A DNA stretch of 64,000 bases from Rhizophagus clarus. Its lineage: Eukaryota; Glomeromycota; Glomeromycetes; Glomerales; Glomeraceae. The notes beneath the pieces were generated by a model. The model had not been told where the DNA came from. It was given only the letters and a program-made list of their open reading frames with translations, and made no database searches. The stretch covers positions 930,001-994,000 of the forward strand of contig BLAL01000338.1 of NCBI GenBank assembly GCA_015698045.1, in the 5' to 3' direction. A program made the position numbers and the translations under genes. How positions within the stretch are numbered: the stretch's first letter is position 1; each line of letters starts with the position of its first letter. Below, piece after piece: positions 11,151-23,655 of this stretch.

Positions 11151-13101
11151 TTAATGCTTAATCTGAATAGGACCTAACTTTTTATGTTCTATTGGCCCAG
11201 CATTTTCGTCATCCTTATTAATTCTTAATTGCCAACTATGCGCTTCCTTCAAACCAGTGCGTTTATTACTTATTTTACTTCCATCCATCAACACAGAAAT
11301 TAGAGTGATCCGGTCTTGCAATGTTTTTCCATCGTTTTCCGGTTTATCGGGATTATATGGTCCCCATTCCTTTTTATTATTCTCGTTAATAAGACGGAGC
11401 CTTTGCATGCATGTGGTAATGTCAATATTACCGTTCACAAATTTTCCTGAATTCTCATCACAAGTAGCACAAGGTGTCGTGCCATCACGAGCAAATATTG
11501 ACATGGAACCAGCGAAATGGGGACTAGTTACTGGGGTAGAAGCTGATGAGTCAGGCAAATCAATGAACGCCCGAATTTCAAATGACGTGTTAATATAATT
11601 CTTCTTCTTAACACTTATGGAAACTTTATATATGTGCCTGGTTTTAGAAGTGAAAAATAAATGAATTATTTAAATAAGCGAAAAAGTACAAACAAAATAA
11701 TACTTACGATGTAGGAACAGGATTGGGAATAGGTTGATAATAAGTTAGCATATCCTCCAAAAGAGTTACTGGATCGGTTTCTTTAAGTTCGGGATAAGTA
11801 TATTTGAGATCTTTGACTTTTCTATTTAAATAAAATAATAATCGTGATTAATATTTTTCAAATTATTAACTTGAGATAAAAGCTCACCTAATATCCTTTG
11901 AGTTCCAATAGCGACCTTTGTCTTCATTATAAAAAGGTTCTAGAGAGGTATTTTCGTCCCTTTTACCATCGCCAATCATCCAACTATTAGGATAACAAGC
12001 TTGCCAAATAGCGGTAAGGCGATCCACATTTGCATGATGAAGGAAAAATATAGGATCGAAACCTGCAGTTTCGACATACGACATATGACCTCCTGTTCCA
12101 CCAATTTTAATATGAACAATATCATGAACGCCCTCAATTGAGGAATATGTCATATATTCTTCTGTCTGTTTTTCCGCTTCCGAACTATGGTTGCTGAAAT
12201 ACTTCCATTCAGTGACTGACTTAAAAAGATGCCAAACACTTGGACGAAACGTAGAACTGCACGAAGTGATAATATCAAGACCAGTGGAATTTACATCGGA
12301 AAGGTAATCTTTATCTGGATGTCTGACTGTTGCGTATCCGACAGGTGTATAAGGGTAAGTTCTCTCATCCGGAATATATGGTCTTTGTGTTGGATTAGAA
12401 GTGTCACCAACAAGTTTTAAGATTCCAAGGTCTTGAGGAAGTGTGTATGCACGAAGAGGATTCCGAATCGTGATTGTTACTTCAACAACACCTTCATCAT
12501 CTGCTTCCTGTAAAGTTTCAACATCGATAAGTTCTTGAAATAAGACTGAAGGTATCCCTTGACAAAGAACGGATGGACTGGCCCAATCCCAGTATGGAAA
12601 CCGAACTTTCTTAAGTTCATTTTTGTATTCTTTTTTTTTATCACAGTCAGGATAACTGAAAGTAAAAAATAACGTGATTGCATAATAAATAATTATAAAA
12701 ATGAATAAATCATTAATTTATTTACCTATCTACGATACTTTTAGCTTCATTATAGATGAGCATTTCAAGCAATGAGACGTATGCACGATGCCAAGTAGGA
12801 AAAAGAATTGTACCATGCTGACAGTAGCCATCTGGAAGACCATGAATTCCGGCAACTGCGTAGAAAGAACCAGGATCATCGAACTTTTTTTGTTGGACAT
12901 TGGCAAAACCTTGAAGGAACAGGTCCCTTTGTAACTTATACTTTTCTTCTGAAATTAACGCCTCGACAGGAAGACGCGTTTCAACACTATCTAATAAGCG
13001 GAAACGTTTGATGAGATTAAAAGTTTAAATAACGATGAATTTTTGTTTTCTGGCTTACCAAAAGGGGGCTTTAAATTAAATCTTTTTCCTCCACTTGCCA
13101 T
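11151..13101 (-). CDS. Tyrosinase (type-3 copper oxidase), five exons, intact
   Basis: Predicted to oxidise monophenols and diphenols to quinones, as in melanin synthesis. Minus-strand exons: 13101-13059, 12990-12726, 12655-11888, 11821-11708 and 11637-11151. The joined frame is 1677 nt (558 residues) without a break, with GT/AG borders and matching phases. Start ATG at 13101 (MASGGKRFNLKPPF). Copper site A: AGIHGLPDG (H64), CQHGT (H73) and TWHRAY (H82). FPYWDWAS lies between the sites. Copper site B: GVHDIVH (H280, H284) and FDPIFFLHHANVDRL (H309/H310), followed by a C-terminal domain (HIYKVSISVKK ... MSIFARDG) typical of fungal tyrosinases, ending GPIQIKH. I see no signal peptide at the N-terminus, so it is probably cytosolic. 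Tyrosinases are multicopy in Rhizophagus. All six copper-binding positions look occupied, so activity is plausible. Confidence 0.92.
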
Positions 13102-13133
13102 TTTTCTAAGGATGAGAAAACAAAATTGCAGTG

Positions 13134-13143
13134 ATTTATATAT
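13134..13143 (-). promoter_or_regulatory. Candidate TATA element of the tyrosinase gene
   Basis: On the minus strand TATATAAATC lies 33-42 bases before the tyrosinase ATG. This is a sequence match only. Confidence 0.35.
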
Positions 13144-14389
13144 CAATTAATCTAGTCTAATGTTTTTTTTCGGCGTTATTTTGAACAAAGAATTATTGAT
13201 AAAATGCAAGTAGATAGCATTTTATCTTTTAGTGTCGCGTCAAATCAGATTGTGCACGAGAAAATCATATTTACTTGGAAATGATCTCTTAAAATAATAG
13301 GACTTTAAATGAAAATATATTCAATGAAAATATGCTTATTGTAATTACATTGATTAGTCGATTATCATTTATCTTATGTCAAATTGACATATTCTTATCT
13401 ACACCAAATTAGGTGGTGTGAAGAGATTTCATATTTTAAATAAATCTCTTAAAATGGTCATATTCTCATTTCGCAAAGAGAATCACGTGGATACTCAAAT
13501 TTTTAACATCTATAACAGATTGGGTGAGAGAGAAATACCATTGGTTTAAGTATTGCTGAGGAGTGCATAATCGCTTCAAAATTTGATGATACATATTGTT
13601 TAGATAGTCGTACGAAAAGGTTTGCTCATTTTTTTATCTGTATACCTTCAATAAAACAAGGGAATTCACTAAATTGGTTTGTGCGTGAGAAAATCATCAA
13701 TGAGATAATGATTCTCGAAAAGGCATGCTTTGTGTTTTTATGCAGTTACACAGATGGTCAAATGACAATCATACGCATGGCTTCACTTGCGAAATAAAAT
13801 AAATTTTGTAAAATTAAAGCCAGATTGAGAGCTAACCTTACGTCAGTAAGTACATATTCAACTTTATTAATAAATTTCGGATATTAGTAGAGTAAGGAGT
13901 GAATAATCTTAGGATAGAATTGAAATAGCATTCGAAGTTTGATATCAATTCTCATGAAAGCAATTATTTCATAATATTTTCCTTTGTAATAAAGATGCTT
14001 TTATAAAAGATGATACATTCTATCTGCACAATCAATTTATAAACGGAAAGTTTCAAATCTATTCACCTAATCTTGGTCTGTGGTTTCTCAAATGGCGCCT
14101 AATAGTTATCAATGGACGCAGATCACAATAAAATAAGTACATTGATAGTAGTAATAGAAATTTTTTCCTAACATGTTTTTATCCGGAAATTAGAAAACAC
14201 CAAAAAATTAATTTGTCATCATTATAGACGTCATTATAAACGTAACTAATAGATTACAATAATTATCAAAAAAAAAAAAAAAAAAAAAAAAAAAATTCAA
14301 AATTGCGATAAGCAAATAATTCACAACAAAAAAATATTTTACATTTCTCTAACACTTTAGAATAAATACTTTTCAATAACTGATAATAA
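13144..14389. other. Intergenic region upstream of tyrosinase
   Basis: No gene seen. It holds a poly-A run near 14270-14295 and otherwise moderate-complexity AT-rich DNA. Confidence 0.5.
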
Positions 14390-14701
14390 TTAAATTAAGA
14401 TATATAGTAATACGGACTGTACGATATAAACTATAAAGCATATAAATAAAATTATCCTTACCTCATAAACAATTTCCTCAACAGCGGCATTGTTAAGTCC
14501 GAAAAAACACTTTAAATATTGACCCGAATTTTTCCATTTTGAACGATAAACTTTTCCGAAACTTCCAGAATCAATTTCTTTGATATTATTAAAATTCTTA
14601 TACTCATAATGCTTAAAGTATTCTTTAATAATAGCCTCTTCGATCCAATTTATCCATTCGTTAGAATTATCAATATCGATGTTGTTGCAGCTGCAGATCA
14701 A
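14390..14701 (-). pseudogene. Kinase N-lobe fragment
   Basis: One frame of 103 residues. After NEWINWIEEAIIKEYFKHYE comes KNFNNIKEIDSGSFGKVYRS, a glycine-loop region in which the first Gly of GxGxxG is Asp (IDSGSFGKVY). The loop leads to WKNSGQYLKCF, so the VAIK lysine may be the K of YLKCF. The rest of the kinase does not follow: the frame runs into an intron-like stretch and stops. Probably a truncated copy of the kinase type remaining at 14870-15870. Confidence 0.5.
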
Positions 14702-14869
14702 TTTTTGTTGTTCATTTGGAATTTAATTGATCGACTACTTCATCTATAGTTGGGCTCTTCATCCCAACAATCTAAAAGTAAAAGAAATAATTATTTTTAT
14801 GAGCAAATCTTATTAAATTCGTTATTTATTATTTAAGAATATACTGTGTACTTACCGGTATAAAGCTTG

Positions 14870-15870
14870 ACATAATTGATTGGAGTATCAAGTACGGGCT
14901 TTTCTTTTGCACCTTCTAAAATTTCATAAATTAAACCAATATCATGATATTCTCGCCTTCAGTATAAAAAGAAGGTCGACCGCTGGATATTTCCTATAAT
15001 AATACTCCCACACTGTACACATTACTCACTTTTGTCCAGTCAATCTTTTTGGATCAATGTAAGGAATAGCACCAAATAATTTTGAATCGTTTTTGATAAT
15101 CCAAAGTCGAATATATTTTGATGAACCAATATATTATTGGTGTGCTAATATTAAGTAGATGAAAATGAACAAATAAAATTTAAGGTTATGCATTAATGGA
15201 TTTGATAAAATTATAATGCTACATTTTGTAATTATAATTACCAAATGTCCAAATCACTAAGAACGATCATTTTATCATGTGAGCATGAAACAGCACAAGC
15301 TAATTTATAAGCGATGTTGTGTTGAATTTGTCATCCTAAGTAAATTTTTCGAAATTCTTCTTTAAATATTGCTTGAGTGTTTCACCATCTGCATACTCCA
15401 TTACCAATGAACAATTTTTCGATATTATTTTTTAATGTATAAAAAAAAATACATATTTTGTTTTAAACTATTAAAAGATTTTTTGTGGATGTACGAACGT
15501 TCAATGACTAATAAATGAGCCGCACTATAAATTTCATCATACCTAACGTAACTCTGAAGAAACGAATAACGTCATAATGAAAGTCGACCTCAAGTTGAAG
15601 TTTTAACTGAAAATAAAATGCAATTTTTAAATTGAATAATAAATATATGATAAAATAATAATGAAAAAAAAATAATTATGCATAACTAAAATATATACCT
15701 TTTCAACATTTCCTTGTCAGCATTATAAAAAGATTTTATTTAATGCTAATTATTGTCCAAATGCTCCAAAACCAAATTTCTTTAAAATGTTCATATTCAT
15801 AATATTTAATATGCTTCCTTGAAATAACTTCTTCAATCCATTCGTTTGTTATCATTTACTGCATAATTTG
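14870..15870 (-). pseudogene. Degraded kinase remnant (both lobes)
   Basis: From high to low coordinates the minus strand shows EWIEEVISRKHIKYYEYEHF (about 15840-15790), then after an intron-like gap ENCSLVMEYADGETLKQYLK (near 15400), a broken catalytic region and FDFGLSKTIQ (near 15115; a DFG motif), then KVSNVYSVGVLL and EISSGRPSFYTEGENI (near 14990). The order matches a TKL-type kinase. Frame changes occur between almost every block and HRD is not recognisable. Confidence 0.5.
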
Positions 15871-17826
15871 AATGATAGGAACAATAGATAAAACAATCAA
15901 TCTATTTTGGAAAGTTACTTTATATATTAAAAATGGAATGTCGTGTTCCGGTTAATTATTTTTCCATAATCAGGATCGGGGCGTCCTGCGCCAGATTTCA
16001 ACGCTAACCAAAATTATTCTTGTACACCCGGTTCAGAGTACTGTACGTATTATTTAATGTCGTATGATATTAAAAATTGTGTCACATATAATTTAGTTTT
16101 GGAGCAGAAAATAATAATAAAGTTTAATGAATATTGATTGAATAAACGTAGCTTTAAAATATCATAATGACGAAAGGCCCCGAAATGTGTATGTAGAGGT
16201 AATATTAATTGTATCAATTGTTGCATCGTCATCCCTCATATAAGCATTTTAACGAGGCAAGATTCTGATTTGCGATGAATATGAGTATTCTTTCGCTAAA
16301 GTCAGATTATTATTTGATTTATTTTAAAATGTTATGTAAGAGATTTATATTCCAATCTATTATTTGTTTTGTGATCTAACCAGCTTTTAACATTTTATAT
16401 CAAAATGGACTAACTAATTGAAGTAAATATATTGAAATTGTTAGGTTATGAAAAAAAAAGTACTAACTATGTCGAAAGAATTAAGGATATAATTAAAAAC
16501 AATTATTTGCTTGAGATCATTTTGCAATAGATCAAAATATGTCGCGAGTATATAATAACACTTAACAAATAATAAGTAAACTATAAAACTATAAAAGTAC
16601 GATCGAATAGTACAACAAAGCGTAAGCATTATGACTTTAATTAGATTCAATTTGTTAATGTCCATCGTGTATTGTATTGATCATTAGTTAACGCCATATA
16701 TATATATGTGTGTGTGTGATTTTAATTTAAGGTAAGGAAAAATTATTTGAATATATCCTGAATTCATGATCAAGCTGTCAAGAGATTTTTTTTTCGGTTT
16801 ATTGCATAATTTTATGTGAAATATATCGTACTACTGTCTAACGGTTAGAGCTCAAATATGAAATGCTGTCTCTAATAATTTCATTAAATAAATAATTTTA
16901 AAGAAGCAAATTCAGGATGAGATGAAATTGAGAAAGATATGAATCAAGCAATTAATATTATTTGTATAAAAGATCTGCTGAGCAAGGATACGAATATTCG
17001 CAAAAAATTTTCGAAAGTATAAATTAAATTTTTCATGAAATGTTTATAAGTATTATAGAATTAAATTTCTATTAGCATATTATTAAATCATTAATTATTT
17101 TTGAGATTATGAAGGACTTTAACTAAATATTATTTTGTTGCTTGATAATTCTTTTTTTTTGTATTAACGTACTATGTTTGTTGATTTTGAATAATGAGTT
17201 AACAAGTTTTTTGAAATAAATAGAACAAGAAATAATTCATGAGGATTTATTATTCTAAATTAGTCTTTTATTATTAATACTGTAACCTCTTATTTTGTAA
17301 ACATTCCTTAAGAAGCATGGGACGAATTTCTAATCACGTAAAATGTCAGATGGTGATACCATCTGAGGTACGTCAAACGCATCAGTGCTTTGCTATCCGC
17401 CATTATTTCTCACTGATATGTATGAACTGTAGTCAGAGGCACTGCAATACTGACTACTACTACAAAGGAGCCAATGGATTTTGGACCTTAAAGGACCTCA
17501 TCGGCACTGCCATTTCTGGGCGATGCATCATTCTATAACGTAATAAAATAGTTTTACCATGACTTTATGGATTGATTGGATTGTGGTCATCAACACGTGT
17601 CTCATTAGCACAATTCAATATGCCGATATTCGATATGCTGATATCCTATTAACTCGATAAATATTATCAAAAATTGGCCAAATACAAAGTGTAATAAGTC
17701 CGTCGTTATAAGTTATACAATTTCAATCGTATAAAGTTTTGGATATGTGAAAAATCTTAATAAATATTTATTTTATTTTTGATAATAAACAACACTGAAA
17801 TGAAAAAAAAGTATATCAAGCATATA
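15871..17826. other. Intergenic region, no convincing gene
   Basis: AT-rich. It holds an (AT)n(GT)n microsatellite at about 16696-16720. The 73-codon frame at 17317-17538 has slightly higher GC than its surroundings and several Cys and His residues (CFAIRHYFSLICMNCSQRHC), but no known domain and no gene-like context, so I do not call it. Confidence 0.4.
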
Positions 17827-18034
17827 CCGCAAAGCGTTCTGTATAGTACCCGGACATTCTATAGATTTTTGGAAAGTATTATACTGGAGGGAAACCATGA
17901 TCAGAGAATACTACCGTACCAAATGTACTAGAAAATATTCGTAACAAAATTCATTATTTAAAGTACTTAGGATACTTTACATTCTAAGGAGGGGAGGGTA
18001 CTATACATGGGGTACTATACAAAACGCTTTAAAG
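17827..18034. mobile_element. MITE-like element with terminal inverted repeats and TA duplication
   Basis: The left end contains AAAGCGTTCTGTATAGTACC and the right end is its reverse complement with one mismatch (GGTACTATACAAAACGCTTT), inside a 208-bp segment flanked by TA on both sides. A second GGGTACTATAC copy lies just inside the right end. No coding capacity. Length, TIRs and a TA target site suggest a Tc1/mariner-type non-autonomous element; assignment by target site alone is tentative. Confidence 0.6.
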
Positions 18035-18125
18035 TATATATATCCATTTAAACAAATAGAAAAAGAGGTAAAAAAAAAATAATAAAAGAAATAAATCTAG
18101 TTAACATACAGTAATTAAAGATTTA

Positions 18126-21100
18126 CTAGAAACTATAAAAGTCTTGATTTTCATTACTTAGGATGAGTGCTTCATACCAAGATTCAATATCTTCATTATT
18201 AAAAGTTATCGTTTCTTTATTAACACTTTCATTAAACCATGAATATAACTTTGTTTCTCTAAGTTCTTGAGATTTTTTCATCCATTTTTTCATTAACTCA
18301 GGATTTTGATGAAAGCAAATATATGATGTATAAAGAGGTTTATAGAAAGAATCATCAAATCTCTCAAAATCACCAATAAGCTCTACTCTATACATCAAAA
18401 GTCCACGGTTACCATCTTCTTTAGCTTTATTAAATGTGTCACTAAAATTTTTTTTTTATATAAAATGTAAAAATTTAATAAATATTCATAAACTTACACA
18501 ACATTTAAATTACTTATTTCATTAGTGCAACAATCATATTCATTAAAACTAGTGAAACTACAACGCTTGCAATGAAAGTAAATGACTTTGATTGCCAATG
18601 ATTCTAATTATTAAAATTAACTGTACTAGTCATCATTGGTCCCGGTGGATTTAAATTAAGAAATGATGGATTTCCAAAAAGAATGAACCTATTTATTAAA
18701 CACAAATTAAAGGTGAAACTTATCTTCCTTAACAGAATTAATGCAAAAATAATAAAAAAAAAAAATTACATTGAATGTCCAAATCCAATTATTAAAATAA
18801 ACATAAATGCAAAAAATGGTATGATCTTTTTTAAGATATTCCCAAATATAAATATATTGATTGCTATTACTGGAAATAATCGAAACCATAAAAGCTTGAA
18901 AAAGAATAAAAATAAATCGAATTAAAATTTTTTAAAAAATTAAAAACCATAAAAATACTACAGAATACCAATTTAATCCAGAGTATTAATATAGTTACTG
19001 TAGTTAAAATAATCATTATTTCATTACTGATTCCAATTGATAAACCAAACAATCTTGCTAATAATATTAACGTAAAATCAATTATGACTAAAATAATACT
19101 AATTAAGTCAAGCATGTTAAATATTGTAAAATATTTGCTTTTATAGCTCGCCATTTGCATTATTAACAATTGTGCTCCATTGTGATAAATCACATATATA
19201 CCAAAGCCATATTCATTTCGAGGAAGAAGACCATCATTACTTAAAAAAATTTGAGAAAGAGTTGAAAATACAATTAATAATATAATGTATGTAGATAAAG
19301 GTCCTACCCAATATCTCAATGTTTGACGCCATCTTGAATTTATAGCCGCTTCCATAGATGGAATATTAAAAAATTCATTCTCATTCTTTTCAATTTGAAG
19401 AAATGGACTTAAATCTTCTTCATTTAAATTCTTATTAAATGGAAAATATGCTCTTCTTAAAAGATCAAAAATTGCTATCAATTTTCCAATTAAATTTTTT
19501 GGGGAGTTTTCTTAGTTTTTGGATTATAAGTTGTAAAATTTGGAAGTGGAACCATATATATATCAGGCAGTATATTATCTCTATATTAAATAAAAAAATA
19601 TTAATAAAGATCTAATATCAGATAATCATAAAATATATTAGTACCTTATCCTTTTATATTCAAAGATTTCTTTTGGTGATATAAGCTTAGTAAGGGGCAT
19701 GTATACTTTTAATGTATCGTATCGAACTGATAATTCTCTAAATCTTTTAATTGGAAAATTATACTTCATTTCTCCGAAACAAGGTTTATAAAGTAACAAA
19801 TCCATATAATTAGCTATATAAATAATTGATTTAATGTTAATGAATAAGTAACAATAATTGAACAATAAATTATTATTAAATAATATACCATAATATTCAT
19901 GATTAGATAAAGATAATTCAGGAAGAACTTTTGTAACATTAACCATCCAGCCAATATGAGTCATAGAATTTTCAGAATAATATTCTAATAAATATGCTAA
20001 AATAACACCATCTCGATCTATTAATGAAAATTGTAGGTTAAAAATGTATTGAATAACGAAAATAAAATCATGAATAATTTAAATATAAACCTTTGCAGAA
20101 TTTCAAAGCAAATTCTAAATCATTAGTTGATTTTAAATCTTCATTTGTTAATTTAAAATCATCATATAATTTTAAATCAACATAATATGGATAAGAACCA
20201 TATTCTTTTTGTGGCCTGTGTAGCATTCCAGCATCTTTCTCATGAGAACTAGTAACGCCAAATAATTCTACCGATTAAAATAAGAAATTTCTTGTCATTA
20301 TTAAGAAATTTACCACAAATATATTCGATTTTATCATTCCATGGTTCTATATCATGTGAATAATATAAATGTTCATGCTTATCAGTTACGTTATCATTTT
20401 CTTCAAAAGTGGCCATCTCTATGTATACTTTTGATATAATGTTAAATTGATTCTCATTATCCCTACCATTAAGAAATGCTACTTTCCCATTTCCTTTTGT
20501 TAAAGTATAATAATATTCATCATATTTTAATGAAATAGAAATGTTATCTGATGAAGGTATATCACTTTTAGGGATAGGAAAATAATCATTTAAACATCCT
20601 GATATAAACCAAATATGAAATTTTACATCATCGCCGTTTCCTTGTTCAATAATAAATAATTTTTCATCATTTTCAATAAATTCTATAAGTTTAATTTCAC
20701 AAATATTATTAAATCTTTTTGAGATAACCTTGAGACCACTTTTCCATTAAATAAATTGTGATAACATTATTCCCATCAGAATAAGCAAATAGCCTTGAAT
20801 CAGTTGATATTGCTCATTTGAATTTAAAAGATCTTCACAATGTCTATAAAAAATATTCACCAATTGTAAGGTATTAATATTATATATTTCGATGCTTTTT
20901 GTTTTTTGATCATCATTCGTGTTGATCATTAAAAATTCCTGATTCCTTGATTTTAAGAGATTTTTCCAATTAATTTTTGCATCCTTGACACTTTCTAGTT
21001 TTTTAAATAAATTTTCAGGTAATAAATAGCTTCTCTTCTTAATTATAGAAATATTTTCGTTTAATTTAATTTTAAACTTCTTTATTTTAACACAATTAGT

Positions 21101-21929
21101 GCAAACAAGTATTGCATTATATTTCGAAGTATTTTCAGAATTTTTTAAAAAGGTAACGATCCCACCAAGATGAAATATTGAAGTACCGTTGTCATAATTA
21201 TTGTTCATAAATGAAAATTTAAATAGCTTTATCAACCCTTCACTAGAAGTTTGAGATAATTGATATTGTTTACTATCATCCTTTAGAATTTTAGAAATGT
21301 AAAAGTATTCAGGCAAGACGAGGATAAGAAAAAGAATGCCTATAAACGATATATATGATAGAGGTACTATTATGTTACTTGCAATAAAAAACAAAAAGAT
21401 ACACTGAGTTAAAATTTGATAGGGAACATTGAGGAGTGAATAGTGAATCTCGCGTATATTGATACTAGATAATTTCAAATAAGCTTTTTGACGGCTGCCT
21501 TCCTCAATGGTTTCTTTTTGACTCATGTCTTCATCGGTTATACAAGAAATTGCGACCAAGCCAACATCATTATCAATAATATCTGAAACTGCTAAAGACC
21601 ATCCAAGAATTTTAGTTGGTTTCTTATCAAAGAATTTTTTATTATCAATTTTTATTGTTGTCCTCGTTGCCTTTAAATCTATTGCCTTATCGTTTATCTC
21701 GTTTTCCATAACCTTTTCAATCGATATAAAAGATTTATCTACAAAATAAAAATAAGTTAGAATACTTTAATTTACTTTTTTTTCATTTATTATAATTATT
21801 TTTATTATTATTATTATTACTTTCTTGATAGAAAATCTAATTACTTACAAGGATTAAACGTCGCTATTAACGAACCATCTGGACTAATGGATTATTTTCT
21901 CCATAACTCGCATTTTCTAGATCTTCCAT
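18126..21929 (-). pseudogene. Ion-channel-like multi-pass membrane protein, multiply frameshifted
   Basis: Minus-strand remnant of a large membrane protein. The N-terminal exon (ATG 21929, MEDLENASYGEN) contains SISPDGSLIATFNP, a WD40-like blade, and splices to 21738. A long frame follows to 20747 (KILGWSLAVSDI ... ITDEDMSQ, with hydrophobic stretches near residues 100-135). Further exons give HEKDAGMLHRPQKEYGSYPY, VILAYLLEYYSENS, HIGWMVNVTKVLPELSLSN and FRELSVRYDTLKVYMP. The membrane domain (19481-18900) has several helices (GPLSTYIILLIVFS, MLDLISIILVIIDFTLIL, ILTTVTILILWIK). The last helix FIASVVVSLVLMNMIVALM near 18550 resembles the S6 segment of TRP/Ion_trans channels, and a cytoplasmic tail ends at 18126. 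Breaks: frameshifts near 21890, 20810, 20740, 20272 and 19495 plus a stop near 18620. The channel role is inferred from topology. Confidence 0.6.
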
Positions 21930-22249
21930 TTTTTTTTTTTTTTTTTTAAAAAAAAACTATTCGTGTTTCAAAAACGTATGGAGAAAAATTCTTTTTATAA
22001 CAAAAAACCACAATGCAAATACCCGAGAAGTGAGACTATAGCTATTTTGAATTTTGTTTTTGGTCATGCTTACGTTACTAAATCATTTATGGGATAGTAT
22101 ACTCTTCCCGCTGATCATTATCGTAGTGTAAACGGATGCTAAAGTTTCCTATTCGGTAATCTGTTGTGACATTTAATTTGGTGATACCCATAAAGTCCCA
22201 AGCTGAACGATCATCAAAATTCAAAACACTAACCAGGTATACTCTTTTT

Positions 22250-22830
22250 TTGGTTATTATATAATAGGAATAAAAAAAAAACTGTTACATGTTACAGTAC
22301 ACAGTACACAAAAAAACAAAGAAAATAAACAAACATTGAACATCAAATGATCTCCCTTATATGTATAGTACATTCTACAAATATTTCGTAATCTTAGTAC
22401 ACAAAAAAAAAAAATAAAATAAACATCGAACATCAAATGATCCACAAATGATCTTTTTTCCCGCACTAATATATATAAACAAAATCCCGTTATCAAAAAA
22501 AGAATTATTTAAAAAGTATTCCGTCATACGTTATAGACACAATAAAAAAAAAAATAAACACAACATCAAACATAAATGAACTTCATTGAATAGATATATT
22601 CTATAAATATTTTGTAATAATCTTTTTTTTCCGCACTAATAAATATAAACAAAATCCCGTTACCGAAAATAAAATTATTTAAAAGTGTTCCGTTATACGT
22701 TATAGTCACAATAAAAAAAAAATAAATAAATAAACATTGAACATCAAATGAACTTCCTTGTATAGTATATTCTACAAATACTTTTTTCCGCACTAATAAA
22801 TATGTAAATAAATCCTGTCATCAAAAAAAA
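22250..22830. repeat. Tandem repeat of about 160-170 bp, roughly 3.5 copies
   Basis: Successive units share CCGCACTAATAAATATAAAC (starts 22461, 22631, 22788), CCGTTATACGTTATAG, an A-run and AACATCAAATGAACTTCC. The first unit is partial. Short minus-strand frames here are by-products of the repeat. No gene seen. Confidence 0.7.
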
Positions 22831-23650
22831 TAAAAAAAAATAAAAAAAATAAAAAAAAAAAAATAACGAAAAAAAAATGAAATAATCATTTTTTTTGATC
22901 TAATAAAAAATATCAAATCCTTTATTAAAATAAAGAAAATCCATTCCATTAAAATCCTAAACAAATACATTAAATTTTATGATGAGATAAATTTAAAAAT
23001 GTTGAAAAGTCATCTTACTAGAATAAACTGCAGTAATACAAGTTTTTGTAATGATTTAGGTCGCATGGCACACATGATTTTAAATATATGTAAAGTCGGA
23101 TCTGTAGAACATGAACTAAGCTGATTCGTAACAGAAATTGTCATTTGATACAATATACAGGATTTGCGTTCTTAAAAATAGCACATGTATATATTTTTAT
23201 TTAAACGTTAAAAGACTTAATGAATTAATAATTGTAAGAGATGTAGGAAAAGAAAGACAAGAAAAGATTTGTACGATACTAAATAATCAATAGTTTATCG
23301 TGTTTTTAATGTGCTAATAATTTTGCGTATATTTAATTTTTTGTAGTTCTCTTTATTATATTTTAGTTAACAAAAGATGACATTTGTACAAGACAATAAA
23401 AGGAAAATTGAATTCAAAACCAATGTTGTAAAAGAGTCAAACATGACAAATATTTTAAAATTTTAGCAGATAATACGATATGATGTTTAAATTGATGTCT
23501 AAAGAGTACGTTAACAATGCAAATACTCATAGATATATGAAAATCTTAGACGAGAATTTGGAACATAACAAGTTTATTCATCAAGCAACTGTAATAAAAT
23601 TCTTTATTTACGCAAAATATGCAATAACTTATACAAAATAATGTTTATTT
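22831..23650. other. Intergenic region, no gene seen
   Basis: Starts with an A-rich tract (22825-22880), then AT-rich unique DNA up to the 3' end of the Sel1-family remnant. Confidence 0.5.
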
Positions 23651-23655
23651 AGATT

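Noticed and set aside
11257-11598. 113-codon plus frame inside the tyrosinase gene
   Set aside because: Shadow of tyrosinase exon 5 on the other strand.
17317-17538. Cys- and His-containing 73-codon frame
   Set aside because: The Cys/His spacing matches no known finger and there is no flanking exon or promoter signal.
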